Source: Brachypodium distachyon (Eukaryota; Streptophyta; Magnoliopsida; Poales; Poaceae). Taken from it: a DNA stretch of 64,000 bases. How positions within the stretch are numbered: position 1 is the stretch's first letter; every line of letters begins with the position of its first letter. The DNA lies in assembly GCF_000005505.3 (NCBI RefSeq), contig NC_016134.3:28657584-28721583 (forward strand), read 5' to 3'. Shown here piece by piece: positions 1 to 12,097 of this stretch. The translations under genes were made by a program, and so were the position numbers. The notes under the pieces are model-generated. The model saw nothing but the letters and a program-made list of their open reading frames with translations. It had not been told where the DNA came from and did no database searches.

Positions 1-4
1 TCAC

Positions 5-3000
5 CTGAAATGAAATGAACTGTATAAGCCACCACAGGACCCTAGGTTTCCCAAACCAGAAGAGATCATCACGCAGTTTCAGTTGCGTCCCGACATATCT
101 GGATGTTGCCTCGACAACCTCCAGTGCCAACTGAGCAACAACATGCTGCAGCTCAGTGCCCACGAGCAGGACGAGCTTCAAACATTTTGAAGACAATTAA
201 TTATGCCAAGACATAAATATCATTTGAGATAAGAAACAAGACAGACCAGTAACTATGTCTACATTGGTTAGGAAATGTGAGGGATACTTACAATAACAGG
301 GGCAAATGATAGCCAGAAATATATATTAAGACCTGCAATTAATGAAAAGTGGGGAACCTTATATGGGGACTAAAGCTGGCAACGAAATATGTGTGTGTGA
401 GAGAGAGAAAGTAATGTAGAGTTCATACCATGAACATTGATAAAGATGCATATTATTGCATATGCCCAAAGTGGCCAACTGTACAACAAATGGAATGTCA
501 GCTCATGCACTCATACCAGAACAAAGACGGCAATAAATAGCAAAACAAAATGTTGCAAAATAATAGAGAGCGTAATATACTGAGAAATCCTAAGCGGACT
601 AAAAGGAAAGTACCTATAATCAAAATCCAGGAAGTATGAAAAGTATTTGGAAGTTTTAGAGAACAGGGATCTGAGGTTACAAGGGAGATAAAGAGACGAA
701 AGATACGCGAAAAGGACAGTGGAGGAGGCTAAAGCCAAACTTCTGCTCACAGCCTTATCACGCTACTGTTCCTTTTTATTGCACTGCTTCTCCCACTATA
801 ACCAACTGCAGTCCATGTCTACCACAATACATGGCAGTTGGCAGTGGCACAACCTAATCCAACAAGACCCTCAGTACTTCTGAACCTTGTCGTGAGGAGG
901 TGTTCCATGACATAATTTGGACACTAATGTGGTGTTCAATGCACATGTAAAGCCAGTGTATCAGAAAGTGAATAAATAGTTCAACGTACATATATTGAAT
1001 AAATATTGTGTTCGGTGGAAAGAATCAGAATACCTAAGCAAACCTGTTGCATGTTAAGCCTAATGGAATAAAATTACATGCTTTCAACTAAGCAATCCAG
1101 AAACATAAGTTTGTTTGATGCGTAACTGCTTATATTAGTATCATGATTGGATGAAAAGCAGATCAGGAGTGCAGGTTCTGTTTACCTGATACCAACACTT
1201 CCATTGTAATCATCTTCCATGCTCCGTACCATGTATTTGTGGAAGTTGTATGATTGTGGCAACTTATGATACTGATAAACAAAAGAAATTAGCAATTAAA
1301 ATTGTTTTTAGAAGTGACATATCAGCAGTAACAGAACGATAACGAGTACTTACTGTGATAAAGCCCAACCTTAATGCCATGTAGTCTGATTTTTTTATTG
1401 AACCCTTAAATTGGCGCAGAAAGCACAGCTGCAACATTTCCACGGTTACTAGAGCGTATTAGAAATTTCAGAATTCAAAATTTCCATTGATGGCATAGGA
1501 TATCTCTTATTTCAACAAGCTATATGGGGCAAAGCTTTTGCAGTTCCCAAAAAGAAAAAGTCATCACAGGGATAAAAGTGAAGTTGAGTACATATGGACA
1601 TAAATCAATTGCCATTTTTGTCCAATAATATCTTGGACTTTGATTCGATACAAAAAAAATCAAGCACGCCCTAAAGGATAAATTTCAAATGACTGAATTA
1701 AACATGCAAATAAAGCATGAAAGTTTAAGTCATCACTGTCTAACAGGCCCACGTGAAAAATAATGCAATAAGAACCGGTAAAACTTCAACAGTGTGCTCG
1801 GAGCAATGGAGTGATCTTACCATCCAAATAAGTATTTTACTTTTGCTCCACGGGTGAGATGCATGATGAAAAACGAAGGTAGATTGCCTCTGCATCACCT
1901 TTCTCTTAGCTGACGGAGAGAGATAACACTTTTCAGGTAGAACAAAACAACATTATTAAGATAACGTATAATAGTACTATGTATGACCTAACAAGCATCC
2001 AGCTTCACTCGACCTTACGTTGCAAATGCTCACTGGGGAGTGTAGAAACTTGAGTTTCCCATTTCCTCCAGCTATATATCTGCAACAATGGCCACAATGA
2101 ACACATTAACCACATAGGGACTGTCACTCTGTCAGATCAACAACAAATGAGGACACATACCTTAAACATCGACAGAACCACTGTGAGAAAACTGTACAAC
2201 ACATGAGTGAAACCAAGAATGAACAAAAAACGATGCAGCTGCTCGAGACCCTCGTATGAAACAAAAGGCTCATGACCCTGGAAGCAGAGAAAACACCTAT
2301 CAGATGACGAAACAGCGCCCTTAATTTCCACTGCAAACTTGATTTGATGGGAGAGACCAAGAGAGGAGAGACAGTCGATTCGACACTTACCTCCTCACAA
2401 CCGTGCGTCGACTGGCCACCAAACAGGCTTCTAGCAAGGTGTGTGTGGTTAGCGGTGCCACCCCGGTGTTCCGCCAGGTCACCGAAATCGTTCTCGGTGC
2501 ACATGTAGAATTGACTAGTGAAGAGCTTTGATGGCACACAGATCTCCGAAATCCACCTGGCTGTCTGGCTCAGCAGCAGCGAGATCACACCCAGCAGCAT
2601 CAGCTCTGCAAGCGAGATACGGTTGAGGCATACATTCAAACACCACGCAAGCAGCAGCAACAGTAGCAAAACAAAGAAAGTTTTTACTGTAAAGTCCAGG
2701 TTTCCGTTATGATAATTGACAAATAAACGTGATGAAAGTGTAAATCACGAAGATCTTCGAGTGAACCTGCTACTAGTAATATGAAAACCATGCTAAATAT
2801 AATGGTGACAGAAAAAAAAAACAGTGTCAAGACCAACAACTTAGAAACAGTCAAACAGTCGTATTTGGCCACCTTCGCGGATCTTCTCGAGCGCGGCGAG
2901 CATGGCCTTCCGCTTCGTCCTCCGCAGCCACTGCGCACCAAGTCGTATTAGCTACTAGCTAAGCAAAGCTGCAGTGCAAATGCAGGCGGGCCGGGGGATG

Positions 3001-3135
3001 GGTCGATCGATTAATTACCTTGGCGAGGCGTGAGAGCGCGCGCTCGATGAGGAAGCAGGCGGCGACCATGAGCGTGGTGACCGTCGCCACGGACCATGTC
3101 GGCGTCTCCGCCAGCGACCGCCCCTCCCCCTCCAT
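5..3135 (-). CDS. MLO-family seven-transmembrane protein, 5' eleven exons (3' part beyond window)
   Basis: Partial gene running off the left edge. Exons read by eye on the minus strand: 3019-3135, 2873-2930, 2391-2605, 2161-2277, 2019-2079, 1821-1909, 1354-1428, 1186-1271, 429-478, 292-332 and 5-175. All have GT/AG borders and joining phases, giving 360 residues of a family usually about 500-580 long. The start [15 protein letters not shown] precedes a first membrane segment (about residues 14-31). The second segment is [14 protein letters not shown], then [23 protein letters not shown], a [18 protein letters not shown] loop, the [19 protein letters not shown] block, [14 protein letters not shown], and [17 protein letters not shown]. 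From remembered sequences these match the MLO clade containing Arabidopsis MLO4/MLO11 (root curvature/thigmomorphogenesis) better than the powdery-mildew clade typified by barley Mlo. MLO proteins are plasma-membrane calmodulin-binding proteins, proposed to be calcium channels. The calmodulin-binding tail lies outside the window. No in-frame stop or frameshift was seen. Confidence 0.93.
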
Positions 3136-4590
3136 CCGACCTCCTTCCGCCCTCCTTCCGCGATCTGGCAGCTACCTAAGCTCTAGCTCCGGCAGTCCGG
3201 CGCCTCCTCCCCTCACATTGGCCGAGGATGAAGCAAGCGGGAGTAGTGCTAGTTAAAGCGGATCGAGGGAGAGGCCGGGGGAGGTGGACGCTGTCGGCAC
3301 AGGATCGGAAGAACCCCAGCAGCTGCTGCACGTGAAGAACCGAACCCCAGAATCCGGAAATCCGGAGAGCTGCTGAGTTTGACTTCGGGAAGAAACAGAG
3401 GGAGCTAGCGGCGGCCGGATTGGGTAAAAATGGCCGAACTTTTCTGCTCGGGATGGCGCGGAGCGGATTGATTTCTGTTGGTATGAACTGATTTGGCGAA
3501 TGGTGGTGGATTCTGGTTCTTGCTGATTGCAATGCGATCGGATTGGACGAATTTGGTAGACCGGGAGTGAATGAGCGAGCGAGGTACTCCACGATGGGAA
3601 GGAGAAGAGAGGGGCAGTGGCACATGGGCAGCACTGGTGATGTGCTGTTGGTGTTAATGGCTTCTAGAAGATTAGTGGTACTCATGACTCCACACTTTAG
3701 TCCAAATTTTGTGTGTTCATAGATAAGTTCTAAAAAAAGTGAAGAAAAAAAGTTTGATTATGATGATTTGTTGCCCGTAAATAGTATTTTTGCTTAAACT
3801 GTCTAAATGCTTGTTTTCTTATAGCCATAGATGAAGGACTTTTATATGAAATTTTGTAGATTCAAATATTAGGAAACGCATAGGAGAGGTACGAGTGAAC
3901 GTTCGCGCTCTATTCTTATTCTTGTAGCACACTGAATTTAATTCGCGACCGCGGCGGAACTAAATTTGCCGCAGTAAAGACGCGATCTTCCCAGTCGGAG
4001 GAAAAACCGGTGTTTGCTTCAGGAGACGAAATGGCGAACGTTTGCACCTTATAAATTCAGCAAATATTATACTAGCGTAGATTCAAGTAGTACAAGCATT
4101 TTGGTATGAAAATAGCATCTACAAGTATTTTTAGCCTCTTACTTGGTTGTGTTACGGCTAGACAAACAAGTGTGGCTTCATCTTCGCCAAACTTGGCACG
4201 GCCAGCATGGCTGCAATTCCCTGTCAATCTTGGGTCGTCTTGTTTCGGTGTCATTCCTGGAGTTCGGTCGGAGTGGACAGTGATCCATTTTTGTAATCTG
4301 GCCGTTTTAAGAGTGCGCGAAGCTGATTTGCAGCATTTCTTCTCTAACCGACGATAGACTCTTGTTGGATGTATCTAGAAAATAGCATGTACAAGACAAT
4401 CAAATTATTGTTTTTTAAAGATTTATTAAGAGGGATTCCAGCCTCAATTTATTGACGAGATTAAGCAGCAAATTAAGGGTGGTACGTCAAATTAATTGTA
4501 TCTGGAGGAGAGACGACAAGTCAGGTGGTGAGCGTTTTGTTTTCTTGCCTCAATTCGTCAATCAAGAAGGGCGTCGTACGCGATGAGTTG
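3136..4590. other. Upstream region of the MLO gene, no gene seen
   Basis: The first few hundred bases (3136-3700) are GC-rich and probably hold the MLO leader and promoter. Open frames here have no recognisable domain. The rest is AT-rich with nothing I can assign. Confidence 0.5.
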
Positions 4591-4842
4591 TTTCCTCTTT
4601 GAAAGGTAAAATGATGTCAAATTTATATCTCCGTGGAACGGATCGGAGTACATACATACACATACACAAACGACAGTCGGGAACAAATCACAAACAAGTT
4701 TACAACACAAAAGACAAACACAAACACACACGCATCGAGTCTCTGGCAGCTGCTAACGCAGGAACAGAATCCTGCTCAGCCGCTGCAAGCAGCTAGCACT
4801 CTCCGACCCCGGCTGAAACCGGCCGCCGGGGTCGACATAAAT

Positions 4843-5004
4843 CTAGATGCGCACGGTGGTCCTCCTGTGTCCGGCGCGGCCGAAGGAGAGCGTGCGGATG
4901 ATGCGGCGCCACAGCGCCCCCAGCGACGGCATCCTGCGCCGGTGGTGCGTCGTCGTGGTGGTGGTCGTCGTCGCCGCCCGCTTCCTCCCCCACAGCGACG
5001 GCAT
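4843..5004 (-). CDS. Small basic protein, 53 aa, unknown function
   Basis: Not a recognised family. A minus-strand ATG at 5004 opens a 53-codon frame ending with TAG at 4843-4845. The protein starts MPSLWGRKRAA, has a run of eight threonines, then HHRRR, a second MPSLGALW motif repeating the start, and a basic tail ending RRTTVRI. Arg and Lys dominate, so binding to nucleic acid or an acidic membrane surface is possible, but this is inference. Support for a real gene: a good TATA box lies about 140 bp upstream (5141-5151), giving a leader of roughly 110 nt. The DNA downstream on the minus strand is rich in TGTG/TTGT words typical of plant 3' untranslated regions. There is no signal peptide or membrane segment. 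It is too short for most gene finders, and a longer overlapping frame on the same strand has no supporting features. Confidence 0.55.
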   Translation of the reverse strand: MPSLWGRKRAATTTTTTTTHHRRRMPSLGALWRRIIRTLSFGRAGHRRTTVRI

Positions 5005-5140
5005 GGCTAGCTAGCTGCTCTTCCTTGCTTCTGTGCAAGCGCCGCGGTGTGATAAAGCTTTCGATGTGGTGATATAGATCTAGGATTGGACGAGATCGAT
5101 GAATGGATTGATTGATGATGATTATCTGATACGCGCTCGG

Positions 5141-5151
5141 CCATTTTTATA
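5141..5151 (-). promoter_or_regulatory. TATA box of the 53-aa gene
   Basis: Minus-strand TATAAAAATGG. A transcription start would be expected near 5115, about 110 bp before the ATG at 5004. Confidence 0.6.
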
Positions 5152-5430
5152 CGGCGCGGTTTGGGGTGCTTTGCGCGAGGGCTGCCTGCTGCGCTGCGTA
5201 CGTGGGCTGGCGGGTGGAAAGGCCCAGGGGCTGCGTGTAGAGGGCCGCTGGATGACGCGTGTGCCGCGGGTCAGATGCTTCGGAATGGGTTCGTTGCGTT
5301 GGCTCCGTGGGGAGGGAACTCGAGCGCGTACGTGTACCCCCTGCAGTCGGCGCGGGGGGGACTGACGCGTGTGTTGCTTGCTTTTTTGGGTATTTTAAAG
5401 ATTATTAAAGTTGTGGTTTGTAGTAGCATG
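5152..5430. other. Upstream DNA between the small gene and the Copia element
   Basis: GC-rich (5160-5340) then AT-rich. It presumably carries promoter sequence of the 53-aa gene; no coding feature supported. Confidence 0.4.
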
Positions 5431-5732
5431 TGTTGTGCGAACTCCGATTACACACCAAGATCATAGTCGAAAGAGTCGATCATACACACAATCACGAAAT
5501 ACAGTAAAATAGATAAACACCAGAAAGTAGAAAAGAACATGAGCTATTTATTATGTGATCTCGACAGTACGTAAAGGGGTAACCTCCTCTCTTTTATATA
5601 GACTAGATGGCCCAACTGGGTCAAAGGAATAAGGCCCAAAACTTAACGCTAGTGGGGGAACGATTCCTCAGGGGGTGGAGGGGGGGCGCACGCTTCGGTG
5701 GCCCTCCCACCCCAACGATCGGTTCACCAACA
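5431..5732 (-). repeat. 3' LTR of the Copia element (left)
   Basis: 302 bp, TGTTG at the left and CCAACA at the right in + strand terms. It is about 28 bp shorter than the right copy: a stretch of about 26-28 bp just inside its left end is missing. A minus-strand TATATAAAAG-type box lies near 5593-5603. Confidence 0.9.
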
Positions 5733-6192
5733 CTCCCCCTTGGGCCGATACCCGTATACCATATGCCTCAAAAACTCCGAAAAAACCCAGTGGGAAAAAC
5801 ACATGGAGAAAGAGCGCATAGGATACGTTGCTATGTCGCACAGATTGCCTCATTAAAAACCTCATGCGAGAAACACAAGAAAACTCGTTGAGGGAAAAAG
5901 AGTACAACCTACTCAATCTCCAAGATGAGTACTTGATTGCCATGATCAAGATTTATCGATGAGTATGTGAAGTATCTCTCGCTGAACTTTGCATTTCCTT
6001 AAGTCTCAACATACCGATTCCACTCACACACCTTTCAAAGGTGGATGCCGGTAGTGACTTGGTGAACAAATCAGCAAGATTTTCACACGACTTAGTATGC
6101 AAGACCTTTACCTCGTTCATCTTTTGCAACTCATGTGCCTAGAAAAACTTAAGATTTATATGCTTGGTGAGATTACTCTTCACATAACCTGT

Positions 6193-7357
6193 TTATACTT
6201 GTGCAACACAAGCTGCATTATTTTCATAGATAATGGTGGGGGTCTGGACGGTGTTTAGCCCACAGGTCTGCTGAATGTGGCGAACCATCCGTCGAAGCCA
6301 TACACACTCACGTGATGCTTCATATAGTGCTATGATTTTCGAGTGGTTCGTCGAAGTCGATACAAGACTTTGCTTTGACGATTTCCATGAAACAACAGTT
6401 CCATCACATAGAAAAAACATAGCCAGTCTGAGACTTGGATGTATGCGGGTCCGACAAATACCCAGCATCAGCATATCCTATCAAAAATAGGTCTTGATTT
6501 CTTCTATAAAATAGCCCAAGATCTTTGGTCCCTTGCAGGTACCGAAAGACATCCTTAACCCCTTTCCAATGCCTTTTGGTAGGTTCAGAGCTGTACCTAG
6601 CCAGCAAATTGACAGCAAACGCAATGTCCGGCCGTGTACAATTCGCGAGGTACATGAGCACTCCAATAGCACTCAGGTAAGGAAATTCTGAACTCAGAAC
6701 TTCCTCCCCCTCTTCTTTCGGCCTGAAAGGGTTCTTGTCTTGCTGTAATGACCGCCCAATCATGGGAGTCTTTGAAGGATATGTCTTGTCAAATTCAAAT
6801 TTTTCCAACACCTTTTGAGTGTAGGTAGACTGGTGCACTAGAATTCCATCATGGGAATGTTCCAGTTGCAAACCTAGACAGAACTTGGTTTTACCCAAAT
6901 CTTTCATCTCAAATTCCGACTTCAAGTAGGAACTTGCTTCCTCAATATACTCAGGTGTACCGATGATATTCAAATCATCTACGTATACCGAGATTATACA
7001 GAATCGATCTTGGGATCGCCATATAAATACACATGGGCAATCTTCATTACTCGGGTAGCCCTTTTCATGTAGAAAATCGCTCAGGCGATTATACCACATT
7101 CTACCCGACTGTTTAAGTCCGTACAGTGACTTCCTGAGTTGAACACTGTATAGATCTTTGTTTGCTCTGTCTTGGTTCGAAACCGGGAGACCATCAGGTA
7201 TCCTCATATAAATCTCCGAATCCAAGTTACCATACAGGTAAGCAGTAACAACATCCATCAATTTCATTTTTAAGTCCATATTGACTGCCATTGAGATCAA
7301 ATATCTAATGGTAATTCCATCCATGACCGGGGAGTAGGTTTCCTCATAATCGACCAC
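6193..7357 (-). pseudogene. Copia reverse transcriptase and RNase H
   Basis: 6404-7357 keeps a long open RT frame: ETYSPV, MDVVTAYLYGNLDSEIYM, SLYGLKQSGRMWYNRL and the catalytic ISVYVDDLNIIG. It then runs into RNase H (IGYADAGYLSDPHTSKSQTG). The end of RNase H (SWKSSKQSLVSTST, IIYENNAACVAQV) is in the overlapping frame 6193-6474, so one frameshift separates them. The YVDD catalytic residues are intact, but the domain is only a fragment of a dead polyprotein. Confidence 0.88.
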
Positions 7358-7396
7358 AGGTCGTTGAGTAAACCCCTGAGCAACTAACCTTGCTTT

Positions 7397-8139
7397 TTAC
7401 CGTACTACCTCATTATTTTCATTTCTCTTGCGGACAAATACCCACTTATAGCCGACAGGACGTACGTGGGGAGGGGTTCGACACACAAGTCCAAAAACCT
7501 CTCTTTTGTGCAGAGATAATAATTCGGTAGCTATTTCCTTCTGCCAATCTTTCCAATCTGACCTCTTTTTATAATCTGCGAGCGAGTTAGGCTCGGGGTC
7601 AAGATCGATGATTGCGGCAATTTTCTTAGCAAAGTTTATGTCGACATTAGCAGTCACTCGGTTTATTCATTCTCCCGTGTTAACATAATCTATGGCCATT
7701 TCGTCATGGGGCGCATCATGCGCATCCTCTGTCGATTTCCCATTCCTGGAGCGAGGTCTTTTAGTTTTTCCGCGCCGATGTGTGCGCTCACATCTCCGCT
7801 GGGTGCTTCCACTGTTGGAAGGTTAAAGTCCGGAATTCCTTGCGCTGGAGATTCTGTACTTGTGCCAGGTCTCAATTGGCTCCCCTCACTCTCTCGGGGA
7901 TTTTTAGTAACCAAGTGTGATAAATCCCCCTTGTCCTTTTTTGTCAGGCGTCCCCGAGTACCTGTGATTTGATGAACCGGATTTCTCGTCCTTTTAGGCC
8001 TTTGGACTCGAGCGGCTAGACCCACAGGATCCTTGGGTGTCTCTACCCTTTCCGGTATATTGCGCGTAGGCACATGTGATTTTTTCACACTTCTCAAGTC
8101 ACTAAAGTGATCAGGCAGTTGATTCACTAAAGCATGCAA
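7397..8139 (-). pseudogene. Copia integrase-RT linker and start of reverse transcriptase
   Basis: 7690-8139 encodes a polar linker (VPTRNIPERVE, RPKRTRNPV) typical between integrase and RT. 7397-7657 holds the RT start, including KREVFGLV and PVGYKWVFVRKRN. The breaks between pieces are nonsense or frame changes. Confidence 0.75.
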
Positions 8140-8209
8140 ATCTATTATCTTTTAGACTTCTCTGTGTCTCACTTGTGCGCGGGTCATTTGCGTGGATCCT
8201 CGTGGCTTG

Positions 8210-8980
8210 TCACGTCAATTCTCGACTTTTCTCATCAAGAGGTTGATTTCCTCCCCCTAAAGTCGGGAAGAGATCCTCGTCAAAAATGCAGTCAGCAAAG
8301 CGGGCCGTATGACAGTCGCCTGTCATGGGGTCCAGATACCTGATTATGGACAGAGTCTCATAACCAACGTATATCCCCGACTTACGGAGCAGTCCCATTG
8401 CTGATCGCTGAGGGGGTGGTATCGGTACATATACCTGGCAACCGAACCTACGAAGGTGGGAAATTTTCGGTGCCGACCCTTGCGCTAGTTGGACAGGTGA
8501 ATGGATGTTGTAGGCCGTGGGTCTATAGTTGATAAGATCAACCCTGAAGGAGTGGTCTGGCAATGAATTTAATCCTCTTAATCAATGCCTCCGCTAGTCC
8601 ATTTTGCGTATGGACATGCGGTACAGAGTGCTCAACCTTAATGCCAAGTGCCATACAATAATCATCGAATGTTTTAAAGAAAATTCTCCAGCGTTGTCCA
8701 TTCGAATAGACTTTATACGATGATCCGGGAAATTATTCCTCATTTGTATGATTTGCGACATCAACTTGGCAAAGGCATGGTTTCGTGTAGACAACAAGTT
8801 AACACAGGACCATTTAGACGAAGCGTCTATGAGCACCATGAAGTATCGAAACGGCCCCGAAAGGGGCTGAATCGGACCACATATATCCCCTTGGATGCGT
8901 TCCAAAAACACAGACATTTCATCCCTCACTTTCAATGGTGATGGTCGAATGATTAATTTCCCGTCGCGCATGCCGAGCAC
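8210..8980 (-). pseudogene. Copia integrase core and C-terminal region, frame-broken
   Basis: GDICGPI, FMVLIDASSKW and SIRMDNAGEFS give the D, D and E of the rve integrase core. A second open piece (8210-8563) has the Copia post-core words LRRFGCQVYVPI and GIYVGYET. The pieces are in different frames with stops between, which is decay and not splicing. Confidence 0.85.
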
Positions 8981-9558
8981 ACGAAATCATCATAATTCGG
9001 GAAATTTTTAACATTCACCCCATGCCCATTTGAGTTGTTAATTATATTTCTCATCATTCTAATACCCGGGTGGCCTAATCTATCATGCCATAAGCAAAAT
9101 AGTTCAGAGCTTCTAAATATAGTCTTTAAGGTAGTGCATATGGGCGGCGCTACTATCTTAGTGTAGTAAAGCCCAGCGTCGAATGAAAGGAATTTTTCAA
9201 TAACGTTCTTACCGTGGGCATCGCGCTTTGTGATAAGTAGGCACTCTTTGCCATTATCATCATCGGTCTCCACATGGAAGCCGTTTGCGCGGATGTCCTT
9301 ACAACTCAAGAGAGTTCGAGTCGACTCTGGGTACAATAATGCTTTCTCGATGAGCAAAGTTGTTCCCATGGGGAGTATGATAGTAGCTCGTCTAGAGCCT
9401 ACTATTTTTGACTCGCCCCCTGCGATAGTCATTATACTCCCTGGAGTCTTTTTAATGGACTCAAAATAATGAGTTTCTCTCAAGATGGTGTTTGTGGTAC
9501 AACTATCCACAAGGCATGTTTCCTCCATTCGAGCGCCACGTGTTCTAAAATATAGCAT
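8953..9558 (-). pseudogene. Copia protease and GAG-pre-integrase region
   Basis: The frame contains a protease-like LVDSCTTNTIL site, with Cys where the family active site usually reads D-S/T-G. A GAG-pre-integrase and HHCC zinc region follows: HDRLGHPG with FVCSACATGN. This is the first recognisable part of the polyprotein on the minus strand, so gag is missing or unrecognisable upstream. It is separated from the integrase by a frame change, so the polyprotein is dead. Confidence 0.85.
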
Positions 9559-9559
9559 C

Positions 9560-11767
9560 TAATTAATTAATGAAGCGAGGAGTAGCAACATAATTAAATA
9601 AATGCATTACATATTTCAGAACATAACAAGCCATCAATATTAAATAAAGGAATTAATGGATGAACTCACAAATCATCCAAGCGTTGAAAGAACAATGTTT
9701 TGCTTGCTCAGAGCATGTACAACCACCTCAGGTGATTTTATATCATACAATCATCAAAATCAATTGACAAATGAATCATTAGGAGGGCCAAGTGCACTTG
9801 ACGATGGTGTCCTCATCCTCCGCATATGTCACAGTTCGGCATGGTCTCATCCCATTATCAGCTATCACGGTAGCGATAGTCGGGAGAGACGTGTGTGAAA
9901 GCACACAAAGCACAAACTCAACGGGGGTTGGCCAAGCTTAATAGAATCAGTTAGTGCTTCCATTTTGCGCCTCCCCCTCTGAGTTATAGCGAGGTTAAAC
10001 CTCGCGCTATTACATAGCCTGAAAATACTTATGACATGCGAGCATGAACAACACATGTGGAACCAGGACCATCTGGTAAAGCATAACACTTTCCCAACAT
10101 GTATGTACTTGTCCAAAAGTACAAAGGGATGGTGCAATGCCTAAATGTTCTCCTCGCAGGGTGGTGGCGGTAGTCAACAAGACACCAAGCCGATCAACCT
10201 CCTCAAAAGCTACCAAGCTCCGAGAACCAATCCACATCCAAAAATCAAGTCCAACCATTGTAGGTCGGCTCCTCAAACTGCAGGTTCATGATTCATATCA
10301 TTAATGCGATTTTTTATGAGATTTCAACATATAATCTTGAGGTAACCTCATGTAACCCATCGCATAAATGTGATAAAATGATATAGTTGTTCATAACAAC
10401 GTTCCAATATTTAAAACATGCGAGTTCATGTCTTACTTAATGATTAAAAGAAATAAAGCATATTTACAATCAATCATCAACAGTAAAACATGGTAATACA
10501 AGCATGTGCATCGAGATGGCAAGTTAAACGTTTCCTAAACGTGAAAATTAGCCCCAAAAACACATTCCCGAAGCCATTTTGAGCGAAAATACGCGATTTT
10601 AGCAAAAACTGACAATTCCAAGGCCTTAGTCGCAAAAACGCAGCATAGTAAACAATGCGCGTAATTACAGAAAGACCAAGGGCTGAAATGCAAATCTACC
10701 ATCCTATACCGAATCTAGCCCGCCCGCTCGCCTATTGGGCCGGTGGCCTAACTCCCTGCCTCGCCTGGCCCAGCCCAGCCGCGCCAACCCTCATTAGGGT
10801 TTCCCCTTGGGTGGCGGCGGCAGCCTGTGCTCGCGACTGAGGCGGCAACCGTGGCGGCCTGCGCCCGCGCGCTCCGTGGCGCGCCCGCAGCGCTCGTGCC
10901 CGCAAATGGAGCGACGGCGGCGGCCCCGCGCCCAGGGCAGCAGCAGAGGTTGTCGAGGCGCGGCGGCGGGGCCTGAGCGGCAGCCCGCGCACAAGGTGGG
11001 GATGGCGGCGGCCAGCGCACGCGACGGCAGCCAGCGCCCAAGGCGGCGGCGCGCTCCTGAGGCGGCACGTCCAGGGCCGGCAGCGCCAGCAAGGGCACGT
11101 AGCGAGGCCTCGCACCAACGCGGTGGAGCCTGACGGCCACCGGTTCGATGGCGGCTCTCTGCGGCACGCGCCCAAACATGTCTGGCGGCAGCGGCGGCGA
11201 GGCGCGGTATCTAGCGGCGGCACTCAGCAGCACTCTGCGGAGGTGCTCGTGGCCAGCTGCAGCTCCCGCACGGCCCGTGCCTGCAGCGGCCTGCGCACAT
11301 CCAGAGGGCGGTGCTCGCGCATTGAAGCAGCTGGTGCGACGTCGCGCGTGAGGCGACGACTTCGGAGCAGCGGCCAGGCCAGCGCCTAGCAGCAGCGCTC
11401 GACGGCGCGCTCCGAGGCAGCGGCTCCATGGGGTGGCTTGGGACAGCTCGCGGCATGGATCCTGCGGTGGCCGGCGGTGAACACAGAAGTGCGACACCGT
11501 CTCCCCATGGTTATGGTCAACAAGTCCCTCGTGCGGCGAGAATGATCGGCATTGGCCGCGACTTTGTCGGCAACATCTCGCGAGGAAAATCCATACCGTG
11601 GGTAGAAAAATCCGAAAGATAATCTAATCACAAAAACGGAATCGTAACACAAAGAGGAATCCATTTTTGCAATAAAATTTCGGATCCAATACCTCCGTGA
11701 TTTATGTCGAGAGCCTGTTTGGAGGAGGCTCGATGAAGGCTCGGTGTAGAGACTCGTGCTGATAACG
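9560..11767. other. Leader/gag-position region of the Copia element, no gag recognised
   Basis: Between the primer-binding position and the protease I find no Copia gag core and no CCHC knuckle. About 10730-11500 is very GC-rich and unlike the flanking AT-rich element DNA. Long open frames there are Ala/Arg/Pro-rich and look compositional. 9560-10650 is AT-rich with no assignable frame. Confidence 0.55.
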
Positions 11768-12097
11768 TGTTGTGCAACCTTTGTCGGCTGGCCGGTCCCG
11801 GAGTTACACACCAAGATCGTAGTCGAAAGAGTCGATCATACACACAATCACGAAGTACAGTAAAGTAGATGAACACCAGGAAGTAGAAAGGAAGTACACA
11901 TGAGCTCTTTATTAATTTGTGATCTCAACAGTACGTACAAGGGGTAGCCTCCTCTCCTTTATATAGACTAGATGGCCCAACGGGGTCAAAGGGATAAGGC
12001 TCAAAACTTAACGTTAGTGGGGGAACGATTCCTCAGGGGGTGGAGGGGGGGCGCACGCTTCGGTGGCCCTCCCACCCCAACGATCGGTTCCCCAACA
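11768..12097 (-). repeat. 5' LTR of the Copia element (right)
   Basis: 330 bp, with a minus-strand TATA box TATATAAAGG (11957-11966) serving as the element promoter. Immediately inside it (minus strand, from 11767 down) is CGTTATCAGCACGAG, the expected primer-binding position. It resembles the TATCAG core of initiator-tRNA-Met sites only in part. Confidence 0.88.

Larger units (their letters stand above)
5431..12097 (-). mobile_element. Degenerate Ty1/Copia LTR retrotransposon, minus orientation
   Basis: Two similar direct LTRs (5431-5732 and 11768-12097), both TGTTG...CAACA, flank a 6-kb interior with Copia domains in the order protease, integrase, RT, RNase H reading right to left. That order confirms minus orientation and the Copia class. 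A purine tract sits against the left LTR (minus strand AAGGGGGAG, 5733-5741). The 5-bp flanks are gcatg (5426-5430) and gtacg (12098-12102), possibly a target duplication with two changes. The short LTRs suggest an Ale-type lineage, from general knowledge. The interior is full of stops and frameshifts, and no gag can be recognised where it should be. Confidence 0.9.

Noticed and set aside
10748..11497. 249-codon minus-strand open frame in the Copia interior
   Set aside because: Ala/Arg/Pro-rich, several other frames are open in the same GC-rich DNA, no domain; compositional.
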